Of a stretch of 64,000 bases of DNA, positions 45,427 to 57,861 are shown one piece after another. This DNA comes from Ceratotherium simum simum (taxonomy: Eukaryota; Chordata; Mammalia; Perissodactyla; Rhinocerotidae): the NCBI RefSeq assembly GCF_000283155.1, contig NW_004454166.1:2798625-2862624 (forward strand), in the 5' to 3' direction. Below the pieces are notes generated by a model. The model did not search any database. It was given only the letters and a program-made list of their open reading frames with translations, and was not told where the DNA came from. Numbering within the stretch: the stretch's first letter is position 1; each line of letters starts with the position of its first letter. The translations under genes and the position numbers were made by a program.

Positions 45427-45620
45427 CTAGAGCAGAACTGTCCAACAGAACTTTCTGCAGTGTTCTTCTGTACTATGCAATATGGTAGCTACTAGTCATA
45501 TGTGGCTTTTGGACACTTGAAATGTGGCTAATGTGACTGAGGAACAATTTTTTATTTAATTTTATTAATTTAAATTTAAATAGCCACCCACAGCTAGTGG
45601 CTACCATATTGGACAGGGGA
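45427..45620 (+). mobile_element. hAT (Charlie-like) MITE
   Basis: Inverted ends AGAACTGTCCAACAGAACTT and ACCATATTGGACAGGGG around GTAGCTACTAGTCATATGTG and GAAATGTGGCTAATGTGACT. Confidence 0.7.
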
Positions 45621-45659
45621 GATCTGGGCCCACTTAGCATGCCCAGATTCTGTTTCATG

Positions 45660-46010
45660 TGCTCATTCCTTGCTTCATTCTCCCCGTGGCCCTTGCCTGT
45701 CTCTGTTCTCTTCTGCCTACTCCCTCCAGTTTGATGTACTAATTGGTTACTTTCCACCTTCCAACATTGGTTCTGTTTCCTGGTTATTGATTTCCTCTCT
45801 CTTGTCACAGCAAACCCTGAACTATCTTTCATTTGACTCAGCCTTCATACTTCCTAACCTGTGCCGTTGTGTGGGCGTAGACAAAGAGCTTCAGAGAATC
45901 CTGTTCCGCCACGTAAGGACTTTCCTTAGGCCTTGTTCACTCCCTCCTTTTCCTTGGTTTCTTTCCCAGGCCACTTTAACCAGCCAGTGGGTAACCTGGA
46001 ATATTCTTTG
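45660..46010 (+). repeat. L2-like relic
   Basis: Pyrimidine-rich sequence resembling L2 3' coding region. Weak. Confidence 0.4.
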
Positions 46011-46419
46011 ATGTTTTCCCTCCCTGACAACCTGAGTTAGAGGATGGAACAGTTGTGATGGAGGTGTGCGTGTGTGTGTGTTGGGGAAGGGGAGGGAGTT
46101 ATAACTGATTGAATGAATACTCTGATTTGAGGTCTCTGGTCGTGGGTAAAGAGCTCCATCCCAAGGCCTTTTTTGTCAGGTGTTTTTAACTTTGATTTAT
46201 ATAAAGATGGCAATATGGATAGATTGATTACCTGTATGGATGGAAAGGATCCATTCAGGATACAAAAAGCTTCGTGACAGGCCAAAGCATTGGGCCAAAT
46301 TTAACACAGTGAAATGTAATCATGACAAATTTCAGATCAGATTTGGGTCTAAATGCCTAATTGCCTAAGTACCAATATAAGGTTTAGAAGACTTGGTGGT
46401 TTAGCTGATTATGAATCTC

Positions 46420-46930
46420 GGTGGATAACAAGGAAGTTAATATACTCTCGGAAAGCACTAATAGAATCATATCCAGTAAGAGAGTGACAGACCTGCTCAT
46501 TTCCACACTGATCAGACCACACCTGGATCATTGTTTCAGGTTCTGAGCGCCTTATTAAAAAAAAAAAAAAAAGAAGGGAACTGACAAACTGAGTGACCAC
46601 AGTGTAAAAGGACTGGTAACCTGTCATATAAGGACCTGGGACAATTGAGCCTTAGAAGAGCAGACCATGGGGACAAGGTCACTGTCCTCAATCTCTGAAG
46701 GGCTGTCACAGAACAGAGAGCAGACATGCTCTACGGCGCTCCAGAGGGCAGAGCAAAAGCATCCGAGTGACAATTCAAGCAGATTTCAGCTCAGTATGAG
46801 GAAAATGTTTCCAATTGTCAGAACTGTGATTTTTGGCGGTTTCACCTGCAGAGGCAGAGTTTGGTAGAGACCCTGGAGGAATGATGTTCAACATTTCCCA
46901 AAGCCCGTCTGCTCAAATATTGATTGCCTC
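46420..46930 (+). repeat. CR1/L3 LINE relic
   Basis: GATCAGACCACACCTGGATC, GGTTCTGAGCGCC, then CTCCAGAGGGCAGAGC, AGCAGATTTCAGCTCAGTAT, GAGGAAAATGTTTCC: CR1-family 3' coding and tail region, very old. Confidence 0.7.
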
Positions 46931-46999
46931 CACAGTGATGGATAGCTAACTCAAAAAGTGGAGCCCCTACACTCGCTGACTCCATTTAGCTTACAGGTT

Positions 47000-47660
47000 C
47001 TATATTAAGTGTCGGACTCTTCTCATTCTAGTGCAGCATTCTAATTAAATAACCTTGGCTCTTTGCATGTGGGAAACAGGTTTCAAGCACAGAACCTCTA
47101 GCACCAAGCAGAATGGCAACATAATTTTAGCTCCTGAGCAAAATGGCTCTCACAATAGCATCAGTACAGTGTGCACATTAACATCTGAATATGCTGTATA
47201 ATAAGCGTGCTAATTACTCTGGGAAGAATACTTGAAGAATAAAATAAGCTGTGATCATTAGAGGAGAAAGGGGCTAGCAATTTATGGCATGGCTGCTGCT
47301 TGATATTCAAAAGTACATGACGGCTCTCATCACAGGTAAAAGGTAATTACTGTGATTACAAAATGTAATGATAGTGGCAGGAAGTGATCAGAATTTTATT
47401 GGAAACAAGTTTTTGGTGCAGTCTTTTTTACCACATTCAGATTTATTAATAATAGAAATTTGTCCCCATTTGGTTGTTTGGTTCCTCTGAGCAGTTTAAA
47501 TGTGAACCCATTGCTATGTTACTAATCTCGACTATGCAGAAAATGCTGACAGTTGTCACGGGAAATGAGAAGCTGAGATGGGGAGGCTGCAGGTTGGATG
47601 CGGGACACGATAATCACCTTGTGCTGGAATAGAGGCTGTAATGAGGAGCTAGTGCCTTGG
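47000..47660. other. No gene or recognised repeat
   Basis: No supported feature. Confidence 0.45.
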
Positions 47661-47664
47661 ATGA

Positions 47665-47790
47665 CCTAGACCAGCAGTTCTCAAAGTCTGGTCTATAGAC
47701 CTCTGGGGGATCCCGATACTCTTTCAGAGGGTCCCTAAAATCCAAATTATTTTCATAATAATTAAGATGTTATTTAACTTTTTCACAATA
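47665..47790 (+). mobile_element. hAT-like relic, left end
   Basis: CAGCAGTTCTCAAAGTCTGG, CTCTGGGGGATCCCGATACT, TTTTCATAATAATTAAGATG: 5' part of a Zaphod-type element. Confidence 0.5.
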
Positions 47791-47805
47791 TTAAAAGACT
47801 ACATA

Positions 47806-48006
47806 GGGGCCGGCCCCATGGCATAGCGGTTAAGTGCGCATGTTCCGCTGCTGGCAGCCGGGGCTTGGATCCTGGGCGCGCACCGACGCACCGCTTGTCA
47901 GGCCATGCTGTGGCAGCATCCCATATAAAGTAGAGGAAGATGGGCATGGATGTTAGCTCAGGGCTGATCTTCCTCACAAAAAAAATAAATAAATAAAAAA
48001 TTTTTA
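47806..48006 (+). mobile_element. ERE SINE
   Basis: GGGGCCGGCCCCATGGCATA head, GGATCCTGGGCGCGCACC, GATGTTAGCTCAGGGCTGAT tail. Target-site duplication AAAAGACTACATA at 47793-47805 and 48007-48019. Confidence 0.95.
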
Positions 48007-48009
48007 AAA

Positions 48010-48530
48010 AGACTACATATTCCATAATTCAATTTATATGAAATGTCCAAAATAGGCAAATCTATGGAGACAGAAAGCAGATACGTAGATGCTAGGGACT
48101 AGGGGAAGCCAGAAGGGGAGTGACTGCTTAATGGGTACAGGGTTTCCTTTTGGGGTGATGAAAATGTTCTGGAACTAGGTAGTGGTGATAGCTGCACAAC
48201 ATTCTGAATGTACTAAATGCCACTGAATTGTACACTTTAAAATGGGGCGGGCCCCGTGGCTTAGCGGTTAAGTGCGGGCGCTCCGTTACTGGCGGCCCAG
48301 GTTCGGATCCCGGGCGCACACCAACGCACTGCTTCTCCGGCCATGCTGAGGCCGCGTCCCACGTACAGCAACTAGAAGGATGTGCAGCTATGACCTACAA
48401 CTATCTACTGGGGCTTTGGGGGAAAAATAAACAAATAAAAAAAAAATTTTTTAATAATAAAATGGTTAAAATGGTGAACTTTATGTCATGTGACTTACCA
48501 CCACCACCACCACAAAAAGACCAAAAAAAA
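48010..48530 (+). repeat. Old L1 3' end interrupted by ERE
   Basis: GATGAAAATGTTCTGGAACT, ATGTACTAAATGCCACTGAA, TTGTACACTTTAAAATGG, then after the SINE TTAAAATGGTGAACTTTATG. Confidence 0.8.
48244..48465 (+). mobile_element. ERE SINE nested in L1
   Basis: GGGGCGGGCCCCGTGGCTTA head, GGTTCGGATCCCGGGCGCAC, GGGGCTTTGGGGG tail. Flanked by TAAAATGG duplications. Confidence 0.95.
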
Positions 48531-48679
48531 AAAAAGTAAAAGTTACACATTGTACCGCATGAGAGGTTCTTCTCATCCAGAATTTTGAAGCTTCTTGAGG
48601 GTTTTCTAAGCCTGGAATGCCAGATCTTTCAATAGCTACAATTCTTAAAGGAATGAAACATTTTCCTTATTTCCCCAAC

Positions 48680-49010
48680 AGGCTAGGTCCTTTAAGACCT
48701 TCTTTGGACTCTGCCTACTGCTAGTCTCTCTACTTGAAACATCCTTTCTGTCAGCCTAGAAAGCTATTACTTGTTCTTCGAAGCCCATCTATAACGACAC
48801 TCCCTTGGTGAAGTCTCCCTGGGCCTCCACCCCCAGCCCCACCCCAGGAAGAACTGGTCCCTGCCCCCAGTCTGGGTTCTTACAGCACTTTGGTCATGTT
48901 CCTTATATCCTAGTCTTGATAAAAGATCTTGTCACATTGTATCACAGTTACAATACATCACCTTTTGTTACTTTGTCTCTCCTAAAAAGGGACTCTTAAG
49001 AGCAGGAGTA
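48680..49010 (+). repeat. L2 3' relic
   Basis: TTACTTGTTCTTCGAAGCCC, TGGTGAAGTCTCCCTGGGCC, CTCTTAAGAGCAGGAGTATT. Confidence 0.65.
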
Positions 49011-49069
49011 TTTTCTTATTAACTCTAAAGCCCCGTACACACACACAGCTCTCCAAATGTTGTGCTAAT

Positions 49070-49275
49070 TAATAACTTTATGTTAAGTACTTTTTAAAAG
49101 GCTTTACAAACATTGACTCATTTAATCCTTATAACCTTATATACTTGTTATACTTGGTTAAACTGAGGAAACAAAAACTTTAGGGCATGAAGAGATGTTA
49201 AAACAGCAAAACCATGTGACAGCATCTGGTATCAAATTTGGCACACATTCGGTGCTCAATAAATGCCTGTTTCTT
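49070..49275 (-). repeat. MIR/L2 tail mixture
   Basis: CATTGACTCATTTAATCCTT (reverse MIR) followed by ATTTGGCACACATTCGGTGC and TCAATAAATG (L2-type tail). Confidence 0.5.
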
Positions 49276-49299
49276 CTGACGAAAGGAAAAATGGCTAAT

Positions 49300-50270
49300 A
49301 ATATTAAATGAAAAAGATCCATTCTTACAACTTGTTAAATGTTTCCATATATTTTTAGACCTCACAGAGTGTTAGAGCTGAGAGAGACCTTGCTTATCTC
49401 CTCGTGCAAGTTAGAGATAGGACAGGGGACCTCCAAGGTGATCCTGTGGAAGAAATATGGATCTGGAGCTTGAAGCGGAGAGATCAGGAGTAAGGAAAGA
49501 AGTCTCCCAGAAGCGGGAAGAGTGAATAAGTTAATGAAGAGAGAAAGACTAGCTTAAGACGATTATTCAGCCAGCACTGAGAAAACCCTCTACCCAGGAG
49601 CAAGGCCAGAGGAAGGCAGGAGAACCAGGAGATGGGAGAGTCACAGAGCAGTGCAGAATGCTCCAGAGCGTGCATGGGATACAGAGTTTCGAATCAAAGA
49701 GCACTTCAGGGCTTCCCACAAAAACCATCTGCAGTCTCTTGTCCCCTCCCATCCTGATGGAACTCCCAGAGGCAACTACCGCCAACTCCTTTAGCTCTTC
49801 CTTCTGATGTTTACCTCCATATTTAGAAACACATGCTTCTGTTGTGTTTCTTGTGTTCTTGATTTTTCCACTTTAGACGTTATCTGTTGACTTCCCACTA
49901 TTAGCAGATTAGGATTTAGCTAGCCCTCTGCTACCACCCCTAAAAGCCAAGGGGGCACTAGCACACTGAAAACCAAGTGACCCATCTAAAAGGGAGGCAG
50001 CTGCTACTCAGCAGGTTATTGCCAGGGTATGAGCTCCCCGTTGGTAGAATGTGTCAAAGTAGGGTCATACTGTAAGTAACTAAAACACAACTGAAAAACT
50101 GACTTAACAAGGAAATTCACACTAAAAGTCCAGGGTAATTCCAGCTGCAAGGTTGGTTTGACTCAGCAGAACACCAAGTCATCAAGCTGACTGATGTGAG
50201 ATGGCTGCCAACAAGTCCCAGAGCTCCTCGCCCATACGAGACAGATAAAGGTCACTTCTGGAAGCCTCTA
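49300..50270. other. No gene; unclear repeat fragments
   Basis: A possible old L1 piece near 49700-49880. Nothing else supported. Confidence 0.4.
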
Positions 50271-50276
50271 GCAAAC

Positions 50277-50715
50277 CTCTGTTAATCTAGATTGGGTCAT
50301 GTGCCTGTGGTGGATACTGTGGGGCTCCACCCAGATCCCCTCTTCAGCAGGGGGGACACCCATCCCTCAGCTGCTGCAAATATTCTTGCTCTCAGCCTCA
50401 GGAAACCACTTCCCTCAAGGATTTACACCCCCTCCCAGGGTGCAGCCTGAGGCCAGCGACTGGCTGATATGGGAATACAAATGCCTGGCACTCTTGCTTC
50501 AATTTAGGACAACTCTGAAGGGCCATCCCCATTCTCGAGTTCCTGGTGGGATCAATTGAGGCCTTGCAACTACTTTGCTGTCAGCTTCTCTCCACGCCCA
50601 CCCTGTCTTCTTCAGGTCCCCATAGGTATATGTCCCGAGAACAGTCCTCAATAAACCTTCTGCATGCAACTTTCCATCTCAGATTCTGTTTCCAGGGAAC
50701 CTCGTCTAACAGTGC
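50277..50715 (+). mobile_element. LTR-like relic (ERVL class suspected)
   Basis: GGGTCATGTGCCTGTGGTGG, polyA-type signal AATAAACCTTCTGCATGCAA, and end TTCCAGGGAACCTCGTCTAA, a typical LTR layout. No internal retroviral coding sequence. Subfamily not identified. Confidence 0.5.
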
Positions 50716-50999
50716 TGGCTTCTGAATCAATAAAGGTGACAAGAGGTGGGACTATGCTGATAAATTAGGACTAGTTTTCACGCTCTATCCTAGAACCAGG
50801 GGAGGGATCAGCATCTCCTAACGAACATAGGCTGAGCCAGGGAGGATGGGACTGGAACAAAATTTTGAATTGTTAATCAAAAAGGGAAAAATCATATTGG
50901 GGAGGCTATTACATAGATCTTTTGATCTTTCAAGAGACGCTAGAAACAGTTTATGTAAAAAATCTCATGATGTTTTAATGTTGGAAATTAATTGAGATA

Positions 51000-51265
51000 C
51001 TATTTTTAAACAGTATGAAGAGCCAACAAGACATGGCCCAATATTGGCCTGCATTTCAGCAGTTTGCAACCTTGCCCAGAGAGAACACAGGTGTAGTTTG
51101 TAGCTCCAGAGAGCAAAGCTAGAGCTAACAGTTATGTGAAGTCAAGATTTCAGCTCAACCTAAGGAACAGTTTCCTAATGCTTTGAGCAATATAAAAATT
51201 GAATGAAGCATCTCAGGAGGAGGTGAGTTCCTTGGTACCAAAATTCACGTTTGGGTCTTGTTAGA
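51000..51265 (+). repeat. CR1/L3 LINE relic
   Basis: AAGATTTCAGCTCAACCTAA, GGAACAGTTTCCTAATGC, CAGGAGGAGGTGAGTTCC: CR1 3' coding and tail. Confidence 0.6.
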
Positions 51266-51491
51266 ATTGGAACTATATGATCTATTCATTGATATCCATA
51301 CAAAGTGCCATATATTCATAAAATATCATTCATACACCCTTAGCCTGATATCAATAGCAGACAGCATTGGGATTGCACCAATGGTACTATTGAAGCACAA
51401 CTCAGTTTCCTTTTCCTGGAATACACACGCCACTTGACTCATCACTTCCGAATAATTACTTCAGTATCAAAGGAAATAAAAAGTGAAAATA

Positions 51492-51670
51492 GGGGCTGGA
51501 CCAGTGGTGTAGTGGTTAAGTTCAGTACACTCTGCTTCGGTGGTCCAGGTTTGGATCCTGGGGGCGGACCTACACCACTCATAAAACCATGCTCTGGTGG
51601 CGACCCATATACAAAATAGAGGAAGACTGGCACAGATGTTAGCTCAGGGCCAATCTTCCTCACCAAAAAA
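51492..51670 (+). mobile_element. ERE SINE (GTTAGCTCAGGG-tailed type)
   Basis: GGGGCTGGACCAGTGGTGTA head and GATGTTAGCTCAGGGCCAAT tail. Target-site duplication AAAAGTGAAAATA at 51479-51491 and 51671-51683. Confidence 0.95.
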
Positions 51671-52182
51671 AAAAGTGAAAATATAATCACATTATTCATT
51701 GCCCTACTCTTGTCTAAAATATAAAAATGCCACTAGCAAATCCTTTACAGATATCACATCATGATAACCTCTGTTGCTTAGAAATTAGCACTATATTCTA
51801 GCATGTCAGAGCTGGAAGCATCTCAAAGATCATGCAGTCCTGCTCCTTCACTCAAGTCCTGTGTCAATAGACACAGAAGACTCACAAGACACAGAGACAG
51901 TAGGCAATCTACCTAAATTATACAGTAAAGCCAGGACAAGGATCCAGATCTCTTCACTCTTGGAGCCGAGTTCATCCCACTGCAACCCAAGCAGCCAGTT
52001 TTTTGTCGTTAAGCAGAAATAATCCCTATCATCCAGCTATCCTGGAGTGACAGGACTTCTGGGCTAACAGACTTCAAGATTTTCAGAAATAGGAGGTAGC
52101 CAATCTCTGGTCCCCACTCCCTTTTAGCAGCCTAGAATGCCTAACTATTTATAGAGATAGTTTATTTGAGTCTGTGTAGGGT

Positions 52183-52330
52183 ATTTTTTTTTTTAAAGGT
52201 AATATGTTCACATGGTTCAAAAAAGGGTATGCCCTAAAAGTTTCTCTCCCACATCTTCCCCCATTCCTCTTCCCTGCTCCTACAGGTGGTTTCTCTTATT
52301 AGTTTCATGTGAACCATTACAAGAAATTTG
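52183..52330 (-). repeat. Old L1-type fragment
   Basis: TATGTTCACATGGTTCAAAA and CTCCTACAGGTGGTTTCTC, a recurrent old L1-associated sequence. Weak. Confidence 0.4.
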
Positions 52331-52456
52331 AAGTCAATTCCCCTGCTTCTCAAAATGATTGGATAGGGTGGGGATATTTATTCCTCTTCATTTTACCTGT
52401 AAGGAAACTGAGACTCAGGGAGCCTCGGTGAGTGAAACAATGAAAAACAAAGTCCA

Positions 52457-52668
52457 GGGCCGGCCCCGTGGCTTAGCGGTTAAGTGTGCGCGCTCCGCTG
52501 CTGGCGGCCCGGGTTCGGATCCCGGGCATGCACCGATGCACCGCTTCTCCTGCCATGCTGAGGCCGAGTCCCACATACAGCAACTAGAAGGATTTGCAGC
52601 TATAACATACAACTATCTAGTGGGGCTTTGGGGGGAAAAAAAATAAATAAATAAAATGATAAAAAAAA
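52457..52668 (+). mobile_element. ERE SINE, near consensus
   Basis: GGGCCGGCCCCGTGGCTTAG, CCCGGGTTCGGATCCCGGGC, GGGGCTTTGGGGGG. Target-site duplication GAAAAACAAAGTCCA at 52442-52456 and 52669-52683, identical, so a recent insertion. Confidence 0.97.
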
Positions 52669-52689
52669 GAAAAACAAAGTCCAAACTCA

Positions 52690-53320
52690 GTGTTCTCTCC
52701 ATAATGTCACTATGCCTCTAAAAAGCCCCGCGGTGTTGTGGCAAGAGCTTAGCTACCGCGAGCAGGAGGAAAGGTACAAGTGGGCCTGGAAGGCAGGATA
52801 AGCCACTGAACCAGGGCTCTGTACATTGCCTAACAGGACTGAGCCTGCAGAGGGACCGTTGGCCCAAGTCGTAAAGAGAAGAGGGACACAACAGGCAGAT
52901 GTCCACCTTGAAATAGGACTTGATTCATCCTGCTCCCTCATCCCACACATCTAAGCTGTCACAAAGCCCTGTCAAGTCTTCCTGTGAAATATGTATCCTG
53001 TCTATCCCTCCCTTTCTCTTCTCACAGCAAAAAACTTGATCCAGGCTTCAGTTACCTCATTCGTGAGTTATTCTCACAGGCTTTTTCACTGGTCTCCGAG
53101 TGCAGCAATAGCTTTAACTGAAATGAGCATGTCTTGCATCCAGTTTCCATTTATAGCACATGTGTCAATTATGCTGGTCCTTTAAAAAGCCTAGTTTTTT
53201 ATCCTTCCGCTCCACATGGTGGAAACAACCCCATTAGTGTGTTAGTGTGTTAGTAAAAGGGGTCACACAAAGAATACTTGCTCCAGCTCAGAAACAAGGC
53301 TGGTCACAGGAAGGAGAGAC
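52690..53320. other. No gene or recognised repeat
   Basis: No supported feature. Confidence 0.45.
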
Positions 53321-53324
53321 TTGT

Positions 53325-53703
53325 TCAGAAAGTGGATAAATAAACTGTGGTATATTCATACTCTGGAATACTACTCATCAATAAAAAAAGAAATGAGCCA
53401 CTGATGCACCCAACAACCCAGATAAATTTCAAAAGTATCAAGTTGAGTGAAAGAAGTCAGATACACAAGAGTACTCATTCATATGAAGTTTAAGAACAGG
53501 CAAAACCATCTCTTGGGGACATAATTTAGGATAAGGGTTGCCTCTGATGGGGCATTGAGAGAGATATGGAGGAACGTGGTGGCAAAGTTTTCTGTCTTGA
53601 TTGGGGTGTTGATTATACAGGTGTATAACTTTGTCAAACTCACCAACTGTATGCTTAACATCTTACAGATAGCATTTTACTATATGCAGTTATTCCACAA
53701 CTT
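53325..53703 (+). repeat. Old L1 3' region
   Basis: AACTGTGGTATATTCATACT, CTGGAATACTACTCATCAAT, GGTGTATAACTTTGTCAAAC. Confidence 0.75.
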
Positions 53704-53956
53704 AAGAGAGAGAGGAGGAGAGAGAAAACCTGACCTGCTCAGGCTGTTGTAGAAAGAACCTGGATGTCTGGTGAAAAACAATGGCTTCCTAGCAGCTCCC
53801 TGCCCTCTCAACTTCTCATTAAAAAACATCTGAAGAAATGGGGAAATTAGGAATCTCCCAACATCATACAAAATCTGATAGAAATCTAATGCCAGAGATT
53901 AATGTTAACACCTCTTTTAAAGTGCACGTTGCAGCTAGATTAAGAAAAAGTGACCC

Positions 53957-54174
53957 TCGGGCCGGCTCCGTGGCTTAGCGGTTAAGTGTGCGCGCTCTGA
54001 TGCTGGCGGCCCGGGTTCGGATCCCGGGCACGCCCCAAGGCACCACTTCTCCGTCCAACGCGAGGCCGAGTCCCACGTACAGCAACTAGAAGGATGTGAA
54101 CCTATGATATACAACTATCTACTGGGGCTTTGGGGGGAAAAAAAATGAATAAATAAAAAATCTTTAAAAAAAAA
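53957..54174 (+). mobile_element. ERE SINE
   Basis: GGGCCGGCTCCGTGGCTTAG head, GGTTCGGATCCCGGG, GGGGCTTTGGGGGG tail. Target-site duplication AAGAAAAAGTGACCC at 53942-53956 and 54175-54189. Confidence 0.96.
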
Positions 54175-54404
54175 AAGAAAAAGTGACCCAATTTTGTGCT
54201 CATATCATACCCACTTTGATTCCATGAGCAGACTGCCTGAGAAGAGGTAGGAAGGAGAAAAGGTAGGTTGGTTCCTCCCACACCATCTGTGCTCTGCTGC
54301 TCTGGGGACATCCCTCCCTTTGAGGGCAGATCTCTGAGGCAGGCAGAACACCTTTTCCCAGCATTCACATCCACTGTCAGGAGCCTCCTCTGCCCGCTTG
54401 CTTG

Positions 54405-55400
54405 CTTTTTAATTTAAATTTCATTTCTTTCACAGTAATACATGGACAGAGTTTTAAACGCCAGATAGGATGACCACAGAGCTTGGTACCAAAACAGCCG
54501 TCTCCTGCCTCGCCCCTCCCACTGCACTGCCCATTCTCCAGAGACAGCAATTTCATTTCTTTTAGCTGTCGCCTCTGGTGTTTGCCTCCTTTTATATAAA
54601 TAATGTGGTTATAGTCTTATTTTTTTTTCTTAGAAGCTAACTGTTAACATTACCTATTCTCACTATAAAAATAAAAATTTAGCGCTCTCACACCCTCACT
54701 CCACATAGCTTTGACTTCCTCCTCCTTTCTGTATTGGTTATTTATGTTAATGTGACTACATTATGTTTACAGATGAGCCATATAACACACTGTAACTATA
54801 TTTCTTGTATAACTTTTTATTTTTCCTAGAGTTAAGAATTACCTCTTTTTGTTGTTTTAATTTCTCCATCAGAGCTGTAAAGTCACCTCTCAGTGTGGTT
54901 ACACGGGAGGTAATCTTCATTTTTATTTTCCAACATCCCTTCTGGAGCCTTCTGTTCTCTTGTTCCGTCTGTACAGCCACCATGTGGGAGCATATTCTCC
55001 AGCAGCTTCCTGAGAAAGGGTGTGTGAAGGGTTAATATTTTGAGATCCTGATTGTTTGAAAATATTTTTATTCTACTCTCACTCTTGAATGATAGTTTGG
55101 CTGCATATTAAGCGCTAAGAGGAGGATCCTCTTGCTCAGAATTTCCTGGGTAGGCATTAATTGCTCCACTGTCTTCTAGTTTCCTGTGTTCTATTGAGAA
55201 GTCTCATTCCATTTTGATTTTTGATCTTTTCATTATAACTTTTTTTTTTCTCTTAGGACACTTTTAGGATCTCTGGTTTTCTGAAATTTCCTAATAATAT
55301 ACCTTGGTGGGCCATTTCAATCTGGAAATCCAAAGGAATTGTGTTGTATTATCACTTGATAATTTCATCCTCTACAGCTATAGCGACTGAAAATACTGAC
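54405..55400 (-). repeat. Old L1-derived stretch (tentative)
   Basis: Pieces such as TAATACATGGACAGAGTTTT and TCCACTGTCTTCTAGTTTCC with TTCTATTGAGAAGTCTCATT resemble antisense L1. Strongly diverged. 55400-56040 shows nothing recognised. Confidence 0.4.
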
Positions 55401-56047
55401 ATTTGGGGGTGGGGGGTGTCTCTCAATGGCAATGCCAGCTTGCTTCCTGATCATCATGGAGTGATGCCCACTAGTCTCTAAGACCTATTAGTGCACACAG
55501 AGTGCCAGTCACATTTTTAATGCCTCTCTCATAAATATGATTGGATTTTCAAGGATGGTCAGATACTCAGGAAAGCCTGTAACACAAGAGCCAGAAATCT
55601 GAGTTAGTGAAAATGAACTTGGAGAAAGTGGAAACAATTCAGAGCTCAGAGTAAAACTTTTATCTCCTCAGAGATAAAAGAGAAGATGTTACATCAATGA
55701 AATAAAAACAAGATGCTATGAAAAATGAACTAATTACCAAAAACAAGAAGGAATCCTTGGAAATTAAAAATATTATAGCTAAAATAAAACAAATTTGGTC
55801 ATCTCAGACATTTTCTTTTAAGTCAGTCACTTTCCTCAGAAAAGAATCCTACAATCTCCTGCCTCTGGAGAGTAACTGTTTTGGGAATCAAGTGTGGGAA
55901 GGGGAATTGGAGGGGTATCTCACCATCTGGGAAGTAGACTTCCACTTAATTCCCTCCATTTTATCTCTTCTCTCTTTCTTGAACTCTGATTAGTCAGATA
56001 TTGGACCTCCTGGACTGATCCTTTAATTTTATAAAAATATTTATTTT

Positions 56048-56305
56048 GGGGCCGGCCCAGTGGCATAGTGCTTCAGTTTGCGGGCTCTGCTCCGGCAGCC
56101 CAGGGTTCGCCGGTTCAGAGTCTGGGCCCGGACCTACTCACCACTCATCAAGCCATGCTGAGGCCGCGTCCCACATAGAGCAACTAGAAGGACGTACAAC
56201 TATGACATAGAACTATCTACTGGGGCTTTGGGGAGAAAAAAGGGAAAAAGGAGGAAGATTGGCAACAGATGTTAGCTCAGGGCCTATCTTCCTCAAAAAA
56301 AAATC
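56048..56305 (+). mobile_element. ERE SINE, full-length type
   Basis: GGGCCGGCCCAGTGGCATAG head, GGGGCTTTGGGGAGAAAAAA followed by GATGTTAGCTCAGGGCCTAT: both tail modules in one copy. Confidence 0.93.
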
Positions 56306-56309
56306 TTAA

Positions 56310-56970
56310 ATAAAAAAAGAGTCAATGGTTTCATTAAAAATATGTATATATATTTATTTTTCCTTTAGGATACTGTATTTATCTTTTTGTTCTACTTCCC
56401 GGGAAAATTTCCTCAACTTTATCTTTAAATCCTTTTAAGGATTTGTGAGGGTGTGGAGATAAGCATATGAGTTTAATCCCTCATGACTTACCAGAAATCC
56501 TTCTGATATCATTCTACACCCAGACTGATGGTATATCCTTTGGGGGAAAGAGAGATAAGGAATGGGGAGGGAGATCTATGGGGGTAGCTTAGGACTAGTG
56601 GTGGTACTGTGCATTCTGAAAGGGATGGTCTCCACTTCTGTGTGGTCAATGGAGATGCACCCTCATCTGGGCCTGGTGTCCTCGAGTCCAGCACCACACT
56701 GAGGCCATTTCTCCAGAGTGTATATTTCTAATCTTCTGCCATTTGTCCACTGGTTTTCCAGTTTCTAAACTCTCTCAGAGGGGTACTGGTGAGGGTATAG
56801 ACAGGAAAATAAATGAACAGAGAAGGAGGTCCAGAAATAGACTTAAGAATATGTAAGAATTTAGTATGTGATAAAGGTCACATTTCATGTTCATTAGGAA
56901 AAGATGGTTATTTAATTAATGGTAATGAGACAACAAGCTAACCATTAAAAATAAGGAAAATTAGACTTTT
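56310..56970. other. No gene or recognised repeat
   Basis: No supported feature. Confidence 0.4.
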
Positions 56971-56979
56971 ACCTCAAAC

Positions 56980-57460
56980 CGTACATTAAAATATTAGTCT
57001 ATTTAAAGATTTCACATAAAAATGAAACCAGAATTACCAGAGGAAAATATTGGTGAATACTGATATAATCTTGGAGTGGGGAAGGCCTTTCTAAACTTGA
57101 CATGAAAGCAATAACCATAAAGAGTAGTTTTATCCTAAATAAAAATTTAAAATTTTTCTTCATCACCCTCCCCAGTGTGTGTGTGTGTGTGTGTGTGTGT
57201 GGCCACCCCACAAACAAAATTTAAAAAGCAAACGACAAACGGGGAAAAATAGTTTGAACATGTATGTCAGATTAAGGGTTAATATTGTTAATATATACAC
57301 AGCACTTATTAATAAGTAATTATGAATTACCAACAGGACATGAACAGGCAACCTACAAAGAAATACAAACAGCTTATAAATACGTGAAAAAATATTCAGC
57401 TCCATTAATTATATACACAAGTACAAATTAAAATAAGAGTGGGATATCATTGTCAACTTA
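56980..57460 (+). repeat. Old L1 3' region with (GT)n
   Basis: AAGGCCTTTCTAAACTTGAC, AACAGGACATGAACAGGCAA, L1 text. A (GT)n of about 27 bp interrupts at 57175-57201. Confidence 0.65.
57175..57201 (+). repeat. (GT)n microsatellite
   Basis: Thirteen uninterrupted GT units or so. Likely polymorphic. Confidence 0.95.
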
Positions 57461-57861
57461 CCTAATTAATAAAGAAATTCACAGTTTTATTGAGATATAA
57501 TTCATATACCATAAAGTTCACTCTTCCAAAGTGTACAATTCAGTAGTTTTTAATATATTCACAGAGTTGTGCAACCATTACCACTATCAAATTCCAGAGA
57601 ATTTCTTTTACCCCAAAAAGAAACCCTATACTCATTAGCAGTCGCTCCTCATTACTCTCAGCCCTTGGCAACCACTAATCTACCTTCTGTCTCCATGGAT
57701 TTGCCTGTTTTAGAAAATCCATATAAATGGAATCATACACTATGCTGCCTTTTGTGTCTGGCTTCTTTCATTTAGCGTAATATTTTCAAGTTTCATCCAT
57801 GTTGTAGCATATATCAGTACTTCATTCCTTTTTATGGCCAAATAATATCCCATTGTATAGA